Positions 62,070 through 64,000 of a stretch of 64,000 bases of DNA are shown here, in pieces; position 1 is the first letter of the stretch; the number at the start of each line of letters is the position of its first letter. The stretch comes from Hydrogenedens sp964549105 (GTDB lineage Bacteria; Hydrogenedentota; Hydrogenedentia; Hydrogenedentales; Hydrogenedentaceae). The notes under the pieces are model-generated. The model did no database searches. It had not been told where the DNA came from and saw only the letters and a program-made list of their open reading frames with translations. The DNA lies in NCBI GenBank assembly GCA_964549105.1, contig CAZJTZ010000013.1, forward strand, positions 27,990 through 91,989, in the 5' to 3' direction. Made by a program: the position numbers and the translations under genes.

Positions 62070-63770
62070 TTGTTAAATTTAGTAAAAGAGATAAGAACAA
62101 GATTAATTGAGAAATTTCCAGGAATAGGGGAAAATGATATTCTTATTTCTACCCCACCTGATATAAAAATGGGGGATATTGCAATCCCTTTATTTGCGTT
62201 ATCTAAAAAATTGAACATACCTTTACCTTCCTTATCTGAACTTTGTATCCCGATAGTTGATGTTAAACCCTATGTAGTTAAAGTAGAAAGAGCAGGCGGA
62301 TACTTAAATCTATTTTTAGACAGAAATATCATAGCGGGCGAGATAGTTAAGCAAGTCTTTTCCGAGAAGGATAAATATGGTGCATTAGGGACAGGAATCG
62401 GTAAAAGGGCTCTAATTGAGCATACGAGCATAAACCCCAACGCAAGTCCGCATGTGGGTAGGGCAAGAAACGCAATGGTAGGGGACTGCCTATCCCGCTT
62501 ATTTAGGTTTGAAGGCTATGATACAGAGGTGCATTACTATGTAAATGATATGGGACGGCAGATTGGGCTGTTGGTGCTAATTGCAGACGAGATTGAAAAT
62601 CTTGATTTTGATGGCATTTTACAGGCGTATGTCCGTGCAAACCAACGGGCTGAAAATGACCCAGAATTTGCACAAAAGGGCTATGAGTTATTAGCCAAAA
62701 TGGAGCAGGGAGATGAAGAAGTTCGTAAAAAGTTTTTCAAAGTTACCGAAATGTGTCTAAAAGGGCAATTGCAGGTATTAAGCCGTTTAGGTGTGGACTA
62801 TGACTATTTTGATAGAGAATCCAATTTCATTGAATCGGAAGAATTGAACAAAGTGTTGGAAATGCTTAAAGAAAAAGGTGCTTTGTTTATAGATGAAGAG
62901 AATCGTTTAACGGTTGATTTGTCCATGTTAGGCTATTCCTATGAGGAAGGTAGATACTTTGTGCTTCGGCGTGCCAATGGTAGTTCCATGTATGGATATC
63001 GTGATTTAGCATATACCATTTATAAAGGACATCATGGAACAGACGAGAATTTAATTGTTTTAGGCGAAGACCATAAACTTTACTTTCAACAAATATCACT
63101 AATCCTATCAAGTGCTGGCTATAAAATCCCTACACCTGTTTTTTATTCATATATTCTATTAAAGACTGGCAAAATGTCCACACGGCAGGGTAATGTGGTT
63201 CTCCTTTCTGACTTTTTAGATGAGGCATCATCATTGGCTTTGAAACGAGTAGAAGAACAGTGCAAAGAATTGTCCACAGGGGAGCAAAATTTAATAGCAG
63301 AACAGGTCGCCGTTTCGGCAATTCGATTTACTGTGCTGCGTGTAACACCATTAAAAAATGTAATTTTCGATATGGATAGTGCCCTGTCCTTTGAAGGAGA
63401 CACAGGACCTTACTTGCAATACAGTTGTGCAAGAATAAAATCTATCCTACGCAAGTATGAGAGAGATGTTCCTGACGATATATCAGACAGATTTACAATT
63501 CAGCAAGACGAGGAATGGATACTGCTACGCAAAATATTTGATTTTCCCGCAACCATATCAAATAGTATTGAACAACACAATCCCGCTATCATTGCAGGTT
63601 TTGCGTTAGATTTGGCTCATGCGTTCACCTCATTTTATCATGCGTGTCCTGTTCTATATGCAGAGGACGAAGAGACGATAAAAACACGGATTCAAATCTG
63701 TTGGGCTACTTTGCAAACCATGCAAAACGCCCTTAACCTTTTAGGAATACCCGTCCCCGAACGAATGTAA
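62070..63770 (+). CDS. argS: Arginyl-tRNA synthetase
   Basis: The TTG start is supported by GAGGAGGAG 8 nt upstream. The 566-aa class I synthetase has the N-terminal Add1 domain, the HIGH-equivalent NPNASPHVGRARN, the insertion HYYVNDMGRQIGLL and DLAYTIYKGHHG. KMSTRQGNVV serves as the KMSKS-loop region and GPYLQYSCARIKSI leads to the C-terminal DALR anticodon domain. It charges arginine tRNAs, including the CCU tRNA encoded at 20902. It appears monocistronic, preceded by the isomerase-like gene with a 125-bp gap. Confidence 0.95.
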   Translation: MLNLVKEIRTRLIEKFPGIGENDILISTPPDIKMGDIAIPLFALSKKLNIPLPSLSELCIPIVDVKPYVVKVERAGGYLNLFLDRNIIAGEIVKQVFSEKDKYGALGTGIGKRALIEHTSINPNASPHVGRARNAMVGDCLSRLFRFEGYDTEVHYYVNDMGRQIGLLVLIADEIENLDFDGILQAYVRANQRAENDPEFAQKGYELLAKMEQGDEEVRKKFFKVTEMCLKGQLQVLSRLGVDYDYFDRESNFIESEELNKVLEMLKEKGALFIDEENRLTVDLSMLGYSYEEGRYFVLRRANGSSMYGYRDLAYTIYKGHHGTDENLIVLGEDHKLYFQQISLILSSAGYKIPTPVFYSYILLKTGKMSTRQGNVVLLSDFLDEASSLALKRVEEQCKELSTGEQNLIAEQVAVSAIRFTVLRVTPLKNVIFDMDSALSFEGDTGPYLQYSCARIKSILRKYERDVPDDISDRFTIQQDEEWILLRKIFDFPATISNSIEQHNPAIIAGFALDLAHAFTSFYHACPVLYAEDEETIKTRIQICWATLQTMQNALNLLGIPVPERM

Positions 63771-63950
63771 CCACAGCAAAATATTTTTTAGAAAAACCCA
63801 CAAAAAAATAATTAATCCCTAACTTTCCGCGAATTAAGTAATATGTAGAGAAACCTTAAAAATGTGTTTTAGATATTACGACAGTTTGACATAAAAGATA
63901 GAAGAGTATTAAAATTTTTAATTTATTTTAAAAAGAAGTAGGTAATAATA

Positions 63951-63979
63951 GACTCTCCCCCTTGGCAGAAGGGGGAGTC
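63951..63979. terminator. GC-rich hairpin about 180 bp after argS
   Basis: Arms GACT plus CCCCCTT (63951-63963) and AAGGGGG plus AGTC (63969-63979) pair with a 2-nt CT bulge and a 5-nt loop GGCAG. No T-tail is visible, so it is either a terminator without tail or the beginning of another element beyond the window. The space between argS and it is featureless AT-rich DNA. Confidence 0.5.
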
Positions 63980-64000
63980 CTTATAGGGGGTATAACACAG

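Noticed and set aside
1127..63979. Similarity of three hairpins carrying GGGGACTC/GGGAGTC-like arms (1127, 49687, 63951) as a repeat family
   Set aside because: The shared bases are only 6-7 long, in different orientations and with different loops; coincidence of G-rich stem ends is enough.
1..64000. CRISPR arrays, insertion sequences, prophage or integrases
   Set aside because: No regularly spaced repeats, transposase, recombinase or phage structural genes were found on either strand.

Overview
The window reads as a continuous, gene-dense stretch of a low-G+C chromosome from a diderm, flagellated bacterium. The outer membrane is supported by Lnt, TolB with a TolA/TonB-like partner, two secretin-type proteins, several predicted lipoproteins, and the alpha-2-macroglobulin/PBP1C pair. 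Flagella are supported by FliM, FliN/FliY, FliA and a stand-alone FlhB C-terminal domain. Secreted glycosidase-like TIM barrels, a Tat-type hydroxypyruvate-isomerase-like protein and many unassignable secreted proteins fit an uncultured lineage around the PVC/FCB groups. Hydrogenedentota is my low-confidence guess, made without any database search. I see no prophage, insertion sequence or CRISPR array; nearly everything looks like core chromosome.

Layout. 1-7.8 kb: glutamate dehydrogenase (cut by the window edge), a bifunctional-nuclease-family protein, TadA, a SprT-like metalloprotein, an ECF sigma factor overlapping its membrane anti-sigma/repeat protein, and citrate synthase. 7.9-15 kb (minus strand): MurJ and Lnt, then a secretin/TPR-lipoprotein operon. 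15.6-22.3 kb: a secreted GH42-like protein with a HAD phosphatase, an AmmeMemoRadiSam radical SAM enzyme divergent from a YjbQ protein, tRNA-Arg(CCU), and YchF. 22.4-35 kb: a giant alpha-2-macroglobulin lipoprotein with PBP1C, a multi-pass membrane protein, TolA/TonB-like protein, TolB and SmpB. 35-39.2 kb: an unknown protein, a DUF434 protein, an aminotransferase and a purple-acid-phosphatase-like protein.

39.2-40.5 kb is the only sizeable region without household genes. It begins with a small cysteine- and glycine-rich ORF that sits in a local G+C island with a strong inverted repeat, followed by about 1 kb of AT-rich DNA. 40.5-46 kb is a flagellar switch/sigma-28 operon. 46-49.6 kb (minus) carries YacL-type PIN/TRAM, IspD, IspF, PNP and a DUF167 protein. 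49.8-53.2 kb has a small zinc-ribbon-like gene between complex inverted repeats, TatD, WalJ/YycJ and a PocR-AraC regulator. 53.3-63.8 kb has a DUF3352-like lipoprotein, a B12-binding radical SAM protein, TruA, a glycosidase-like protein with duplicated N-terminal helical modules, a GT2 glycosyltransferase, a hydroxypyruvate-isomerase-like protein and ArgS.

Functional themes are envelope maintenance (MurJ, Lnt, PBP1C/A2M, Tol, secretins), motility, translation and RNA modification (TadA, TruA, ArgS, SmpB, YchF), and central metabolism (GdhA, GltA, MEP-pathway IspD/IspF, PNP). The items most worth a second look are the Cys-rich peptide gene at 39249-39473, the two glycosidase-like proteins, the tandem short secretins, and the inverted-repeat-flanked small gene at 49817-50020.
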